Source: ZC4RG30 sp046347045 (lineage in GTDB: Bacteria > Pseudomonadota > Gammaproteobacteria > Steroidobacterales > Steroidobacteraceae). Taken from it: a stretch of 64,000 bases of DNA. Position 1 is the stretch's first letter, and each line of letters starts with the position of its first letter. Positions 16,441 to 25,258 of this stretch are shown here, piece by piece. The translations under genes and the position numbers were made by a program. The notes under the pieces were generated by a model. That model was not told the origin of the DNA and did not search any database. It saw only the letters and a list, made by a program, of their open reading frames with translations. The DNA lies in assembly GCA_046347045.1 (NCBI GenBank), contig JAXMGX010000008.1:167284-231283 (forward strand), read 5' to 3'.

Positions 16441-19080
16441 GCGAATTCGTCCGGACCACTTGTCCGTATTGCGGCGTAGGTTGCGGCGTGCTCGCCAGCC
16501 GCTCGACCGGCGGCACCGTCGAGGTCCGCGGCGATCCTGAACACCCTGCCAATCGAGGGCGCCTGTGCTCCAAGGGCACTGCCCGGCGTCGACGCTGGGT
16601 CCGGAGGGACGGCTGCTGCATCCGGAGGTGGACGGTCTCGCCGTGGATTGGGACGCCGCGGTGGGTGCCGTGGCGTCGCGCTCCGGGCCTGCCTTGAACA
16701 GCATGGACCGGACTCCGTGGCACTGTACGTTTCCGGCCAGCTGCTCACGGAAGACTATTACGTCGCAAACAAGCTGGTGAAGGGTTACATCGGCACGGCC
16801 CAGATCGACACGAATTCACGCCTGTGCATGTCTTCGGCCGTGTCGGGCCATGTCCGGGCCTTCGGCGAAGACGTCGTGCCGGTCGACTATGGCGACGTGG
16901 AGGCCTGCGACCTGCTCGTGCTCGTGGGGTCGAACCTGGCGTGGTGCCATCCCGTGCTGATGCAGAGGATCCAGTCGATCCGCGAACGGCGGCAGCTGCG
17001 GGTCGTGGCCATCGACCCGCGCAGGACGCAGACGGCGCAGATGGCCGACCTGCACTTGCCCGTGCGCAGCGGCACCGACGTGATGCTCTTCAATGGCCTG
17101 CTGGCGTGGCTCGACTCGCAGGGGCACACCGACGCCGCCTACGTGGCAGCGCACACTACCGGCGCCGACGATGCCCTGCGGTCGGCACGCGCGGCCAGCA
17201 CCGACGTGCTGGCCACCGCGCAGGCATGCGGCCTGGATCCAGCGCTGCTGCAGCGGTTCTTCGACTGGTTCGGGGCTACCGGGCGCGTGGTGACCCTGTT
17301 CTCGCAGGGGGTGAACCAGTCTTCCGCCGGCGTCGACAAGGTCAACAGCATCATCAACTGCCATCTGCTGACCGGACGCATCGGTCGCGCCGGCATGGGA
17401 CCCTTCTCGATCACCGGCCAGCCCAACGCCATGGGCGGGCGCGAAGTGGGAGGACTGTCGACGCAGCTGGCCGCGCACCTGAACCTGGAGGACGACGCCC
17501 ACCGCTCGGCCGTACAGGACTTCTGGCGATCGCCGCGCATGGCCGGCAAGCCGGGCCCGAAGGCCGTGGAGCTGTTCGACGCGATCGGTGAGGGACGCAT
17601 CAAGGCCGTGTGGATCATTGCCACGAATCCGGTGGTCAGCCTTCCCGATGCAGATCGGGTGAAACGCGCGCTGTCGCGCTGCCCGCTGGTGATCGTGTCC
17701 GACTGCGTCGACCGCAACGACACCCTGGCGCTTGCGCACATCAAGCTTCCCGCGACGGGATGGGCCGAAAAGGATGGCACCGTCACGAACTCGGACCGGC
17801 ACATCTCGCGCCAGCGCGCCTTCCAGGTCGCGCCCGGAGAGGCCCGGCCTGACTGGTGGATCATCAGCGCCGTGGCGCGCCGCATGGGATTCGACGGCTT
17901 CGGCTACGAAAGTGCGGCGCAGATATTCGACGAGCACGCGCGGCTCAGCGAGGTGTCGGTGCGATTCGGCCGGCGTTTCGACCTGAGGGGCCTCTCCGGA
18001 TTGTCGCCGCAGGAATACGACCGGATGGAACCACGGCAGTGGCCCTTGCCTGGCGCCGGCGAAGTGTCCGCGATGCGGCCTTTCGCCGATGGCCGGTTTC
18101 CGACCGGCGACGGGCGCGCGCGTCTCGTGGCGACCCCCGCGCGGCTGCCAAGGCACTCGCCGACGGCCGAGTTTCCCCTGGTCCTGAATACCGGCCGCGT
18201 GCGGGACCAATGGCACACGATGACGCGTACCAGTCGCGCCCCACAGCTCAATGCCCATGAACCGGAGCCCTTCGTCGATGCGCACGTGCTCGACATGCAG
18301 GCTGCGGGGATCCGCGAGGGCGAAGTCGCCCGAGTGGTCACGCGCTGGGGAAGTGCGCTGGGACGTGTGCGGGCCAGCGGCGAAGTGCCCCAGGGCATGA
18401 TCTTCATGCCGATACACTGGAGCGAGCAGTTCGCACACCTGTCGCGCGTGGGGGCGGCCGTCAATCCGGTGGTCGACCCTTCTTCCGGGGAGCCGGAGTT
18501 CAAGCACACGCCTTCACGCCTGGAACGCGTCGACACGCAATGGCGCGGCTTCCTGCTCTCCCGTGCTGCCGTGCCGCCTCCGGATGCGACATGGTGGGCG
18601 ACCTCCGCGCAGGATTCCGTCAGCCGGCTCGAGTTCGAAGGCCAGGGAAATGATCCACCCGGCGCGCGTTGGCTGCGTTCCGCGCTGCCCGGCGCGGAGT
18701 GCGCCGAATGGATCGAATACGGCGATGCGGGAACCGGCTGCTGGCGCGCGGCGCTGGTTTCCGACGGCGTGCTGGTCGCCTGCATGATGGTCACCCGCAC
18801 CGGAGTCCTGCCGTCGCGTGGCTGGGTGTCGTCGCTGTTTGCGAAACCCGTGCTGGAGCCCGCGGATCGCGGTTCGTTGCTGCGCGGCGCGCGGCAGGAC
18901 GTCAGGGATCCAGGACCCACCGTCTGCGCCTGCTTCCAGGTGGGAGCCAACAGCATCCGCAGTGCCGTGCAATCGGGCTGCGCTTCGCTGGAAGCGATCG
19001 GGGCGCAGCTGCGGGCGGGGACCAACTGCGGATCCTGCCGACCGGAGATCCAGCGACTGCTGGCGGTCGCTCCGCAGTGA
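16437..19080 (+). CDS. nasA: Assimilatory nitrate reductase, catalytic subunit (two frameshifts near 5' end)
   Basis: A molybdopterin-guanine-dinucleotide nitrate reductase of the cytoplasmic NasA type, ~880 residues if repaired. The N terminus has the [4Fe-4S] motif (TTCPYCGVGCGV then GRLCSKG); the central part carries molybdopterin-oxidoreductase blocks (INCHLLTGRIGRAGMGPFSITGQPNAMGGREVGG is the region); the C terminus adds a BFD-like [2Fe-2S] domain (CACFQVGANSIRSAVQSGC, CGSCRPEIQRLL). Two single-base deletions, near 16583 and 16680, shift the frame twice. From 16690 on, the frame is open to the stop. GTG 16437 overlaps the previous stop. The product reduces nitrate to nitrite for NirB. 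As written, only the part from ~16648 would be a continuous ORF. Confidence 0.85.
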
Positions 19081-19132
19081 GTTCGTCGCACAGGCCCGAA
19101 TCCGGTCAGGCCCGCCAGACCGGAGGGTGCTG

Positions 19133-20332
19133 CTAGCGCCAGGCCGACGCGGCCTTCAGGAACGCGAAGGTTTCCGCCGAAGCCTGGTTGCCCGCTGCGC
19201 CCACCGGCACATGGCTCAGCTTCACGATCACCGTGCGGGTGTCGGGGTCCACGAAGACGAACTGGCCTTCGCCACCCAGCATGGTGAAGGCGCGCGTTCC
19301 GTCCAGCGTCCACCACAGGTAGGCGTAGCCGGTAGCGTCCTCGACGCTGGCGTGGCCGGGCCCGGGCCGCGTGGATTCGTCCACCCAGCCTGCGGGCACC
19401 AGCTGCCGGCCATTGGCGCGGCCGCGGTCGAGCATCATCTGGCCGACGCGCGCGTAGTCGCGCAGGGTGGCGTTGAACCCGCCCGCGGTGAATTCACGGC
19501 CCACATCCGGCGGACCATCCAGCACGTAGAACGCGTCGGACTCCATGCCCGCTGGCTTCCACACCTTCTCGCTGAGGTACTGGCTCAGTGGCACGCCGGT
19601 GGCGCGCGAGACGATCTCGCCGACCATGGCGGCTTCGATGCTGTTGTAGTTGAACGCCACGCCGGGCGGGCCCGCGCGGTCCCTGATGCCGAGGGCTGCC
19701 GTGACGTAGCGCTGCCGGCCTTCCACGAAGGCGGCGACATGTGCGTCGCGGCCCGGCCCCGGAGCGAAGAAGTTGTCGTCCCAGCGGGCTCCCGTCCGCA
19801 TCGACAGCAGGTGCTTGAGCGACAGGCCATCGTAGGCCGTGCCGCGCAGTTCCGGCATGTACTTCAGCACCGGGTCGTCGACGGAGCCGATCCTGCCCTC
19901 GGCGATCGCCACGCCCGTCAGGATGGAATTGAAGCTCTTGGCCATCGAGTAGGACATGAACCGGGTGCGCTCGTTCGTGCGGTTCAGGTACTGCTCATGC
20001 ACGATCCTTCCGTCTTTCAGGATCAGCAGCGCGTCGGTGAAGGTGCGCTCGGCGAATTCAGTGGCCGCATGCCGCGCGCCATCGACCTGGTACTGGAAAT
20101 CGAGGGAGCGCAGCGCGACCGGCAGCTTCCGCGGCTGCCTTCCCGCCGCGACGGTGCGCGTGTCGAACATCAGTTCGATGCTGCGGTTCGCGAGGGTGCT
20201 GATCGGGGGGTCGAACATGTGCAGCCTGTATTCCCGCACGGCGGGGGATACCTCCGCGGCAATGCAGGTAACGGTCATCGACGTCGCCAGGACCAGCGCG
20301 CAGAGGCGCTTCAACGAGACTGGATGCTCCAT
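19133..20332 (-). CDS. Secreted serine hydrolase, beta-lactamase class C fold
   Basis: A 399-residue protein with a signal peptide (LCALVLATSMTVTCIAA) and a beta-lactamase/6-aminohexanoate-dimer-hydrolase fold. The catalytic SxxK is S129-M-A-K132 (YSMAKSFNSILTG), and FNYNSIEAAMVG supplies the Y-x-N-type motif. TLRDYARVGQMMLDRG and GYAYLWWTLDG are typical late blocks. The likely role is periplasmic hydrolysis of an ester or amide; the substrate cannot be read from sequence. I start at ATG 20332, just ahead of the leader; the open frame continues far upstream but without coding sense. It is divergent from the second serine hydrolase (93 bp apart), so the two probably share a control region. Confidence 0.85.
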   Translation of the reverse strand: MEHPVSLKRLCALVLATSMTVTCIAAEVSPAVREYRLHMFDPPISTLANRSIELMFDTRTVAAGRQPRKLPVALRSLDFQYQVDGARHAATEFAERTFTDALLILKDGRIVHEQYLNRTNERTRFMSYSMAKSFNSILTGVAIAEGRIGSVDDPVLKYMPELRGTAYDGLSLKHLLSMRTGARWDDNFFAPGPGRDAHVAAFVEGRQRYVTAALGIRDRAGPPGVAFNYNSIEAAMVGEIVSRATGVPLSQYLSEKVWKPAGMESDAFYVLDGPPDVGREFTAGGFNATLRDYARVGQMMLDRGRANGRQLVPAGWVDESTRPGPGHASVEDATGYAYLWWTLDGTRAFTMLGGEGQFVFVDPDTRTVIVKLSHVPVGAAGNQASAETFAFLKAASAWR

Positions 20333-20425
20333 GACTCCCCTCGGTTCGCGGGCTGTTCTGATCACGTCCGCAGGGCTACTCTCTGCTGCGCGAACCGGAT
20401 TGTCCATCGCCGGAGGCCTTCTTCC
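20333..20425. promoter_or_regulatory. Divergent control region between two serine hydrolases
   Basis: The 93 bp between the two divergent start codons must hold both promoters. A GGAGG 11 bp before ATG 20426 is the ribosome site of the rightward gene. No clear operator palindrome is seen. Confidence 0.4.
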
Positions 20426-21829
20426 ATGAAACCCGCTCTTCCGTTCATCCTGTCCGTCCCGGTCCTGTTCGCGGGGCCAATCCTGGCCCAGCAGCAACTC
20501 GCCGCGCCGCTGGGTCTGCGGCCACAGGACACCCCGAGCTACATCGCATCGGCCAGCGCCTCGCAGCGCGCCGTGGCGCTGTGCAGCGGGCTGTGGTCGG
20601 GTGGACAGTCCCGCCAGATGATCGAGAAGCGCATCCTGCCGCCCTCCGGCGGACTCCGGACGGAAATCGACGACAACCGCCGCATCGTCCAGGTGGCGTA
20701 CTCGGCCACCATGCCGCCGCGCATCGTGGTGTGGCGCAACGTGCTGGGCTGCGTGCAGTTGCCCGCGGGTGCCACGCTCGAGGACGCAAAGCACCTGCCC
20801 CAGGTGCCGGATTCGCTGCGCCCGCCGAACCTGGATGACCAGCCCTGGCCCACGGGCGATCTCAATGCCACCACCGAACTGCCTGCGACCGAAAAGGCGG
20901 CGCTGGACCGCCTGGTGGAAGCCGCCTTCGATGGCAAGACGTATGGCGGCATCACCTGGGGCGTGATCGTCGTGAAGGACGGCAGGATCGTCGCGGAGCG
21001 CTACGACCCGGACTTCGGCATCCACGTCGGCCACCAGACGCATTCGGCGGCCAAGAGCTTCGCCTCCAGCCTGGTGGGCATCGCCACGCAGAAGTACCGG
21101 CTCGATATCCGCCGCCCCGGCGCGCTGCGCGAGTGGCGCAAGGCGGGGGATCCGCGCGGCCGGATCACGGTCGAGCACCTGCTGCACATGTCGAGCGGGC
21201 TGTATGGCGAGGGCGGCGGCAGCCCGCAATCGGACATCTACTTCCAGGGCAACACCGTGGAGGCCCGCGCGGCCACCAATCACCTCGACAGCCCGCCGGG
21301 CACGCGCTTCCTCTACAACCCGCCCGACACGATGCTGATGATGCGGGCGGTGCGGCAGGCGGTGGGGGACGACCGCAAGTACCTGGCGTATCCGTTCCAG
21401 GCGCTGTTCTGGAAGATAGGCATGACGCGGACGGTTACCTCCAGCGACTGGAACGGGGACTTCCTCATGTCCGGCCAGACCTACAGCACCGCGCGCGACT
21501 TCGCGCGCTTCGGACTGCTGTACCTGGCCGACGGGAAGTGGAATGGCGAACGCATCCTGCCCGAGGGCTGGACGAAGTACGTGTCGACGCCCGGACCCGT
21601 GCAGCCCGCCGGCGACGGCCCGCGCTACGGCGCGCAGTTCTGGCTGTACGGCGGGCAGGCGGGGCTGCCGGCCGACGCGTACAGCCCGAACGGAGGCCAG
21701 GGCCAGTACGCCATGATCATTCCTTCCCGGAACGTAGTGGTGGTCCGGCGGGGCATCGACGAGGCTTCGGGATTCCAGATCGCGAAGTTCGCGGCGGATG
21801 TGCTCGGGGCGCTGGCCCCGGCTCGCTGA
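20426..21829 (+). CDS. Secreted serine hydrolase, beta-lactamase fold (second, larger)
   Basis: A 467-residue protein with a cleavable signal peptide (FILSVPVLFAGPILAQ). An N-terminal extension of ~150 residues precedes the beta-lactamase-like domain. The catalytic motif is S207-A-A-K210 (QTHSAAKSFASSLVG), followed by ITVEHLLHMSSGLY and RDFARFGLLYLADGKWNGERILPEGW, all typical of periplasmic beta-lactamase-related hydrolases. It is only distantly related to the divergent hydrolase next door. ATG 20426 has a good ribosome site; the frame upstream is an artefact. It is followed after 3 bp by an ABM-domain gene, so they are likely co-transcribed. Confidence 0.85.
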   Translation: MKPALPFILSVPVLFAGPILAQQQLAAPLGLRPQDTPSYIASASASQRAVALCSGLWSGGQSRQMIEKRILPPSGGLRTEIDDNRRIVQVAYSATMPPRIVVWRNVLGCVQLPAGATLEDAKHLPQVPDSLRPPNLDDQPWPTGDLNATTELPATEKAALDRLVEAAFDGKTYGGITWGVIVVKDGRIVAERYDPDFGIHVGHQTHSAAKSFASSLVGIATQKYRLDIRRPGALREWRKAGDPRGRITVEHLLHMSSGLYGEGGGSPQSDIYFQGNTVEARAATNHLDSPPGTRFLYNPPDTMLMMRAVRQAVGDDRKYLAYPFQALFWKIGMTRTVTSSDWNGDFLMSGQTYSTARDFARFGLLYLADGKWNGERILPEGWTKYVSTPGPVQPAGDGPRYGAQFWLYGGQAGLPADAYSPNGGQGQYAMIIPSRNVVVVRRGIDEASGFQIAKFAADVLGALAPAR

Positions 21830-21832
21830 CCC

Positions 21833-22327
21833 ATGTCGTCGACTTCGGCAACGCTGCTCATCCAGCACCGGGTCCGTCCTGGCCAGCTCGCCCGCTACGA
21901 GGCCTGGCTGCGCCATATCGTCACGCGCGCGTCGGCGCATCCGGGGCACCAGGGCGTGCATGTCCTGCGGCCGCCGGAAGGCGGCAACGAGTACTCGATC
22001 GTCATCCGCTACCAGTCCGCGGCCCACGCGAGCCGCTGGCTGGAATCGGCGGAACGCAGGCAGCTGCTCGAGGAAATCGAGGACGCGCTGGAACTCGGGG
22101 ATCGCGTCGAGATCCGGCCGGGCATCGAGTTCTGGTTCACGCCGCCGCCCTCGGTGCCCGCGAGTCGAGTCGCGCCGCGCTGGAAGCAGTGGCTGGTGAC
22201 GACGTCGGTTATCTGGCCCCTCACGATGATCGTGCCGCTGTTGCTTGGCCCGCTGTTCGACAGCGTGCCCTTCCTCGGGCAGTGGATACTGGAGCCTTGG
22301 ACCTGTACCGGGGGAACGACACGATGA
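21833..22327 (+). CDS. ABM (antibiotic biosynthesis monooxygenase) domain protein with C-terminal membrane segment
   Basis: A 164-residue protein. The first ~95 residues are a ferredoxin-like ABM domain (LLIQHRVRPGQLARYEAWLR, HPGHQGVHVLRPPEG, YSIVIRYQS). The C terminus has one or two hydrophobic stretches (WLVTTSVIWPLTMIVPLLLGP), a layout common in membrane-tethered ABM proteins of unknown function. It could be a small oxygenase or a binding protein. It lies between the serine hydrolase and the SnoaL lipoprotein and overlaps the latter by ATGA at 22324. Confidence 0.8.
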   Translation: MSSTSATLLIQHRVRPGQLARYEAWLRHIVTRASAHPGHQGVHVLRPPEGGNEYSIVIRYQSAAHASRWLESAERRQLLEEIEDALELGDRVEIRPGIEFWFTPPPSVPASRVAPRWKQWLVTTSVIWPLTMIVPLLLGPLFDSVPFLGQWILEPWTCTGGTTR

Positions 22328-23028
22328 TTTCGATGAACTGGCACCGCCTCGCGCGGCCGGCGGTCCTGGTGGCCAGTGTGCTGGCGCTGGCGGGATGCGG
22401 CAGCCCTGGCGCCGATACGCAGGCCCAGCTCGCCACCCTGCAGTCGCAGGTGTCACAGCTGCAGAAGCAGGCCCAGGCAGCCAGCGACTACGTCGACATC
22501 GCCAACCTGCAGGCCATCTACGGCTACTACGTCGACAAGTCCCGCTGGGATGACGCGGCTGCGCTGTTCGCGCCCGATGCCACGCTCGAGATCGCCGGTC
22601 GCGGCCTCTTCAAGGGACAGCAGCGCATCAGCGAATACCTGCACCAGCTCGGCGACATGGCCTACGGGCGCCTGTACAACCACATGCAGCTCCAGCCGGT
22701 CATCCACGTGGCGGAGGATGGCAAGACGGCCAAGGCGCGCTGGCGGTCCTTCATGCAGGTGGGGAAGCTGAACCAGGAAGCACGCTGGGGCGAGGCCACC
22801 TACGAGAACGAGTACGTGAAGATCGACGGCGCGTGGCGCATCAGCAAGCTGCACTCGTTCATCACCTTCTACGTGGACTTCGACAAGGGCTGGAACAAGG
22901 GCGCGGTGCCGCTGCCGAAGCACCTGGACAAGCTCGAGCCGGATGGAGACGCCACGGTGAAGTACGGGGCGTTCCCCGATGTGTTCCTGCCGCCGTACCA
23001 CTACCCGAACCCGGTCACGAAGAAGTAG
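22324..23028 (+). CDS. SnoaL-like domain lipoprotein
   Basis: A 234-residue protein with a lipoprotein signal (VLVASVLALAGC, cysteine near residue 26), a short glutamine-rich helix, then a SnoaL/NTF2-like fold (DIANLQAIYGYYVDKSRWDDAAALFAPDATLEI and ENEYVKIDGAWRISKLHSFITFYVDF as regions). Such domains act as small isomerases, dehydratases or ligand binders; no catalytic claim can be made. The chosen ATG overlaps the ABM stop; the longer open frame upstream is a shadow. It is followed 4 bp later by a cytochrome c remnant. Confidence 0.82.
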   Translation: MISMNWHRLARPAVLVASVLALAGCGSPGADTQAQLATLQSQVSQLQKQAQAASDYVDIANLQAIYGYYVDKSRWDDAAALFAPDATLEIAGRGLFKGQQRISEYLHQLGDMAYGRLYNHMQLQPVIHVAEDGKTAKARWRSFMQVGKLNQEARWGEATYENEYVKIDGAWRISKLHSFITFYVDFDKGWNKGAVPLPKHLDKLEPDGDATVKYGAFPDVFLPPYHYPNPVTKK

Positions 23029-23032
23029 GCCC

Positions 23033-23143
23033 GTGGAGCGGGGCATGCGATGGGATGACCTGATCACCGAAGGCGAGGCGCACCAGATCCGCGCATGGCT
23101 GGTGTCGATTGCCCGGGAGGGCTACGCCGCCAAGCGGAAGTGA
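23033..23143 (+). pseudogene. Remnant of a cytochrome c domain (PQQ dehydrogenase C terminus)
   Basis: Thirty-six residues (ERGMRWDDLITEGEAHQIR, then AWLVSIAREGYAAKRK) closely parallel the end of the PQQ dehydrogenase cytochrome domain at 38900-39019 (ERGMPRWDDLLSEGDVHLVR, AWLVSIARQGYD). Nothing else of that gene is present upstream, where the SnoaL gene ends, so this is a leftover 3' end. It indicates that a second PQQ dehydrogenase gene once lay here and was replaced or deleted. GTG 23033 is probably not a functional start. Confidence 0.7.
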
Positions 23144-23144
23144 C

Positions 23145-24218
23145 TCAGGGATTTCGCGCGCCCGCCACCCCGCGCAGGGATTTCACGAAGCCCAGCAGGC
23201 CCAGCGCGCTGGCGAATGCCACCAGCAGCCCGCTGGCGGTCAGCAGCAGCTTGTAGCCCAGGTTGTCGAAGCGCGCGGTGTGCAATGGATAGGCCGCGTT
23301 GAACGCGCGCTCGTGGAAGGGCAGTGATTGGTTGTCGATGCGCACGTCCATGTAGCCCTCGCGCGCCTCGATGTAGACCTTGTTCAGTCCCTGCGGGCTA
23401 AGTTCCCCCGCCTGCTGCAGGCCGATGATGCGATTGTCGGAAGCCTGGTTGGCGAACTGGGCGGAACGGATCGCCGCGCCGGGGAAGGCCTTCGCGGCGC
23501 GCTGCAGCGCGGGCAGCCAGTCGCCGGTGCCGGGCCCCGAAATGGTGTCGAGCTGCTCGCCGAAGGACTCGCCGTAATTGTCGGGACGCAGCGGTTCCAG
23601 CAGCAGGCGCTGGGCCTGCTCGGGGAACGCCAGGATCACCCCGGTGACGAGGCTGAGCAGCAGCGGCAGCGCAATGACGATGCCGACGTTGCGATGGGCG
23701 CCGCGCAGGTGCCGCAGGGCCGCGCCCTTGGGCCACAGGCCCGCCCGGAATCCCCGCCGCAGGGGCCAGAACGTGGCGGCGCCGGCCACCAGCAGCACGA
23801 TCATCGCCAGCGCCGAGTAGCCCACGATCGCAAGGCCGAGGTCTTCCAGCAGCAGCCGGTGGTGCAGGTCGTAGAGCAGCTCTTCCCACCGTCCGTTGCC
23901 TTGCCACTCGGCGACGACCTTGCCGTGGACATCCACGTAGGCGTATCGGGAATCCGCCAGCGTGACGCGCCCCAGCGGGAAAGCCGCGGTCGGATAATCG
24001 ATCTGCCGCAGGTCGTCCGCGCCGAATTTCGTCTCGACCGCGGAGGTGATGGCGGCCAGCGATTCCACGGTGGGCTGGTACTGCACGCGTGCTTCCGGGA
24101 TGGCCAGCCGCACGTAATCGAGTCGCCATACCAGCAATGCACCGGTGAAGGCGACCAGCATCATCAGCAGCGCCAGGGTGGCGCCGCCCCAGGCATGCAC
24201 GGTCCTCAGCAGTTTCAT
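23145..24218 (-). CDS. PepSY-associated transmembrane protein
   Basis: A 357-residue inner-membrane protein of the PepSY-TM family (resembling PiuB/SypM proteins). It has an N-terminal helix (WGGATLALLMMLVAFTGALLVWRL), a periplasmic PepSY region, a helix near 135-158, another after HRNVGIVIALPLLLSLVTGVILAF, and a last helix (LLLTASGLLVAFASALGLLGF). The conserved histidines HAWGG and LHHRLL fit the haem or metal-reductase-like family often found beside TonB-dependent receptors, and here it sits 2.1 kb from one. Its stop touches the end of the cytochrome remnant on the other strand. Confidence 0.85.
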   Translation of the reverse strand: MKLLRTVHAWGGATLALLMMLVAFTGALLVWRLDYVRLAIPEARVQYQPTVESLAAITSAVETKFGADDLRQIDYPTAAFPLGRVTLADSRYAYVDVHGKVVAEWQGNGRWEELLYDLHHRLLLEDLGLAIVGYSALAMIVLLVAGAATFWPLRRGFRAGLWPKGAALRHLRGAHRNVGIVIALPLLLSLVTGVILAFPEQAQRLLLEPLRPDNYGESFGEQLDTISGPGTGDWLPALQRAAKAFPGAAIRSAQFANQASDNRIIGLQQAGELSPQGLNKVYIEAREGYMDVRIDNQSLPFHERAFNAAYPLHTARFDNLGYKLLLTASGLLVAFASALGLLGFVKSLRGVAGARNP

Positions 24219-24257
24219 CGGTGCAGGCTGTCCTGCGGGGACATCCCGCGGTACCGC

Positions 24258-25229
24258 CTATCGTACCGCCGGCTCCGCAAGCAGCGGCATGTAGTAGGGC
24301 ACGGTGAGGAACCCGGCCTCGATCTGCCGGATCTTGCCTTGCGGGGTGATCTTGAACAGCTCGAACATGTAGTAGCTGTGGGGCGACAGGTAGCGCGAGG
24401 TCTCCACGCTGCCGTTCGTCAGCTTGAAGGTCTGCAGGCGACCCGAGTGATCCATCATCGCGCGGGCCAGCACCAGGCCGCGCTCCTCGTCCACCAGGTC
24501 GTAATGGCGGTCGCGAAGCCGGTCGTCGTACCGGAAGTAGCCCAGGCGGAACTGCTCGGCGCAGCCCATCGCCAGCGAAGGGCTGGTCTGTTTCATCTCC
24601 GGGTTGTTCGTGGTCTGCACGCCGTTCTCGATGCGGTTGCACAGGTCGTCGAACTGCGTGAACAGCGTGCCGTCGTTCAGTTGCAGGGTGTCGAAATAGC
24701 CATCCGCGATCGAGATCAGCCGGGCGCGGGGCAGGCGGTCCTGCACCGGGATCACCTCGTCGAACACGGGCTTCTTCTCGAATTTCGGATCGGCCATCAT
24801 CCGCGGCTCGGTGAACTTGCGGCGCACCAGCACCTCGGCCCGGTGGATGGCGCCATCGCGCACCACCAGCCGCACCACCAGCGGTGAAATGGCGCCCCGC
24901 TCGTTGACCGCGCCGAACAGCGCCACCTGCCCGTTGGACGGATCCGCCAGGCGAAGGTCGTACGACTCGAGCCGGGTGAGCGTGCCCCAAAGGCCTTCGC
25001 CCAGCGGCATCGCGACGTTGTTCTCGCTGTACAGCGCGTCCTTCGACCAGGTGGTGCGCCAGGGATCCCGCTGGCGCAGTGCCTCCAGGAAGCCATCCAG
25101 CGACCGGTACAGGCAGGCCCGGTCGCAGCTGCGGTCCAGCGGCACCGAGGAAGGCGCCGCGGGGCGGTCGGCCCCGTGGGCCATCGAACCGAGGAGAAGG
25201 AGGAAGGACGCGACCAGTGGCTTCTTCAT
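24258..25229 (-). CDS. Conserved secreted protein, paralogue of 33529-34530
   Basis: A 323-residue protein with a signal peptide (VASFLLLLGSMAHGA). The mature part begins with a cysteine motif CDRACLYRSLDGFLEALRQRD and has LYSENNVAMPLGEGLWGT, CNRIENGVQTTNN and RDRHYDLVDEERGLVLARAMMDHSG. All of these recur in the protein at 33529-34530, so the two are paralogues. The first half resembles an NTF2/SnoaL-like domain and the family is, as far as I recall, catalogued only as a domain of unknown function (DUF8021-like). I start at ATG 25229 with GGAG upstream. It follows the TonB-dependent receptor on the same strand (29 bp apart), so probably the same operon. Confidence 0.8.
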   Translation of the reverse strand: MKKPLVASFLLLLGSMAHGADRPAAPSSVPLDRSCDRACLYRSLDGFLEALRQRDPWRTTWSKDALYSENNVAMPLGEGLWGTLTRLESYDLRLADPSNGQVALFGAVNERGAISPLVVRLVVRDGAIHRAEVLVRRKFTEPRMMADPKFEKKPVFDEVIPVQDRLPRARLISIADGYFDTLQLNDGTLFTQFDDLCNRIENGVQTTNNPEMKQTSPSLAMGCAEQFRLGYFRYDDRLRDRHYDLVDEERGLVLARAMMDHSGRLQTFKLTNGSVETSRYLSPHSYYMFELFKITPQGKIRQIEAGFLTVPYYMPLLAEPAVR

Positions 25230-25258
25230 GCGGGTTCTCCTGCTCCTCGATGGCTGCT

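Noticed and set aside
14706..16697. One 663-codon frame joining the NirD-FAD protein and the nasA N terminus
   Set aside because: The native 3' end of the first gene and the nasA start are both recognisable in their own frames; the fusion arises from a one-base insertion near 16344 and a missing base near 16583.
19133..22456. A 1107-codon minus-strand frame as one giant hydrolase
   Set aside because: Only the last 399 codons encode the hydrolase after a signal peptide; upstream codons are antisense to the second hydrolase and ABM genes.
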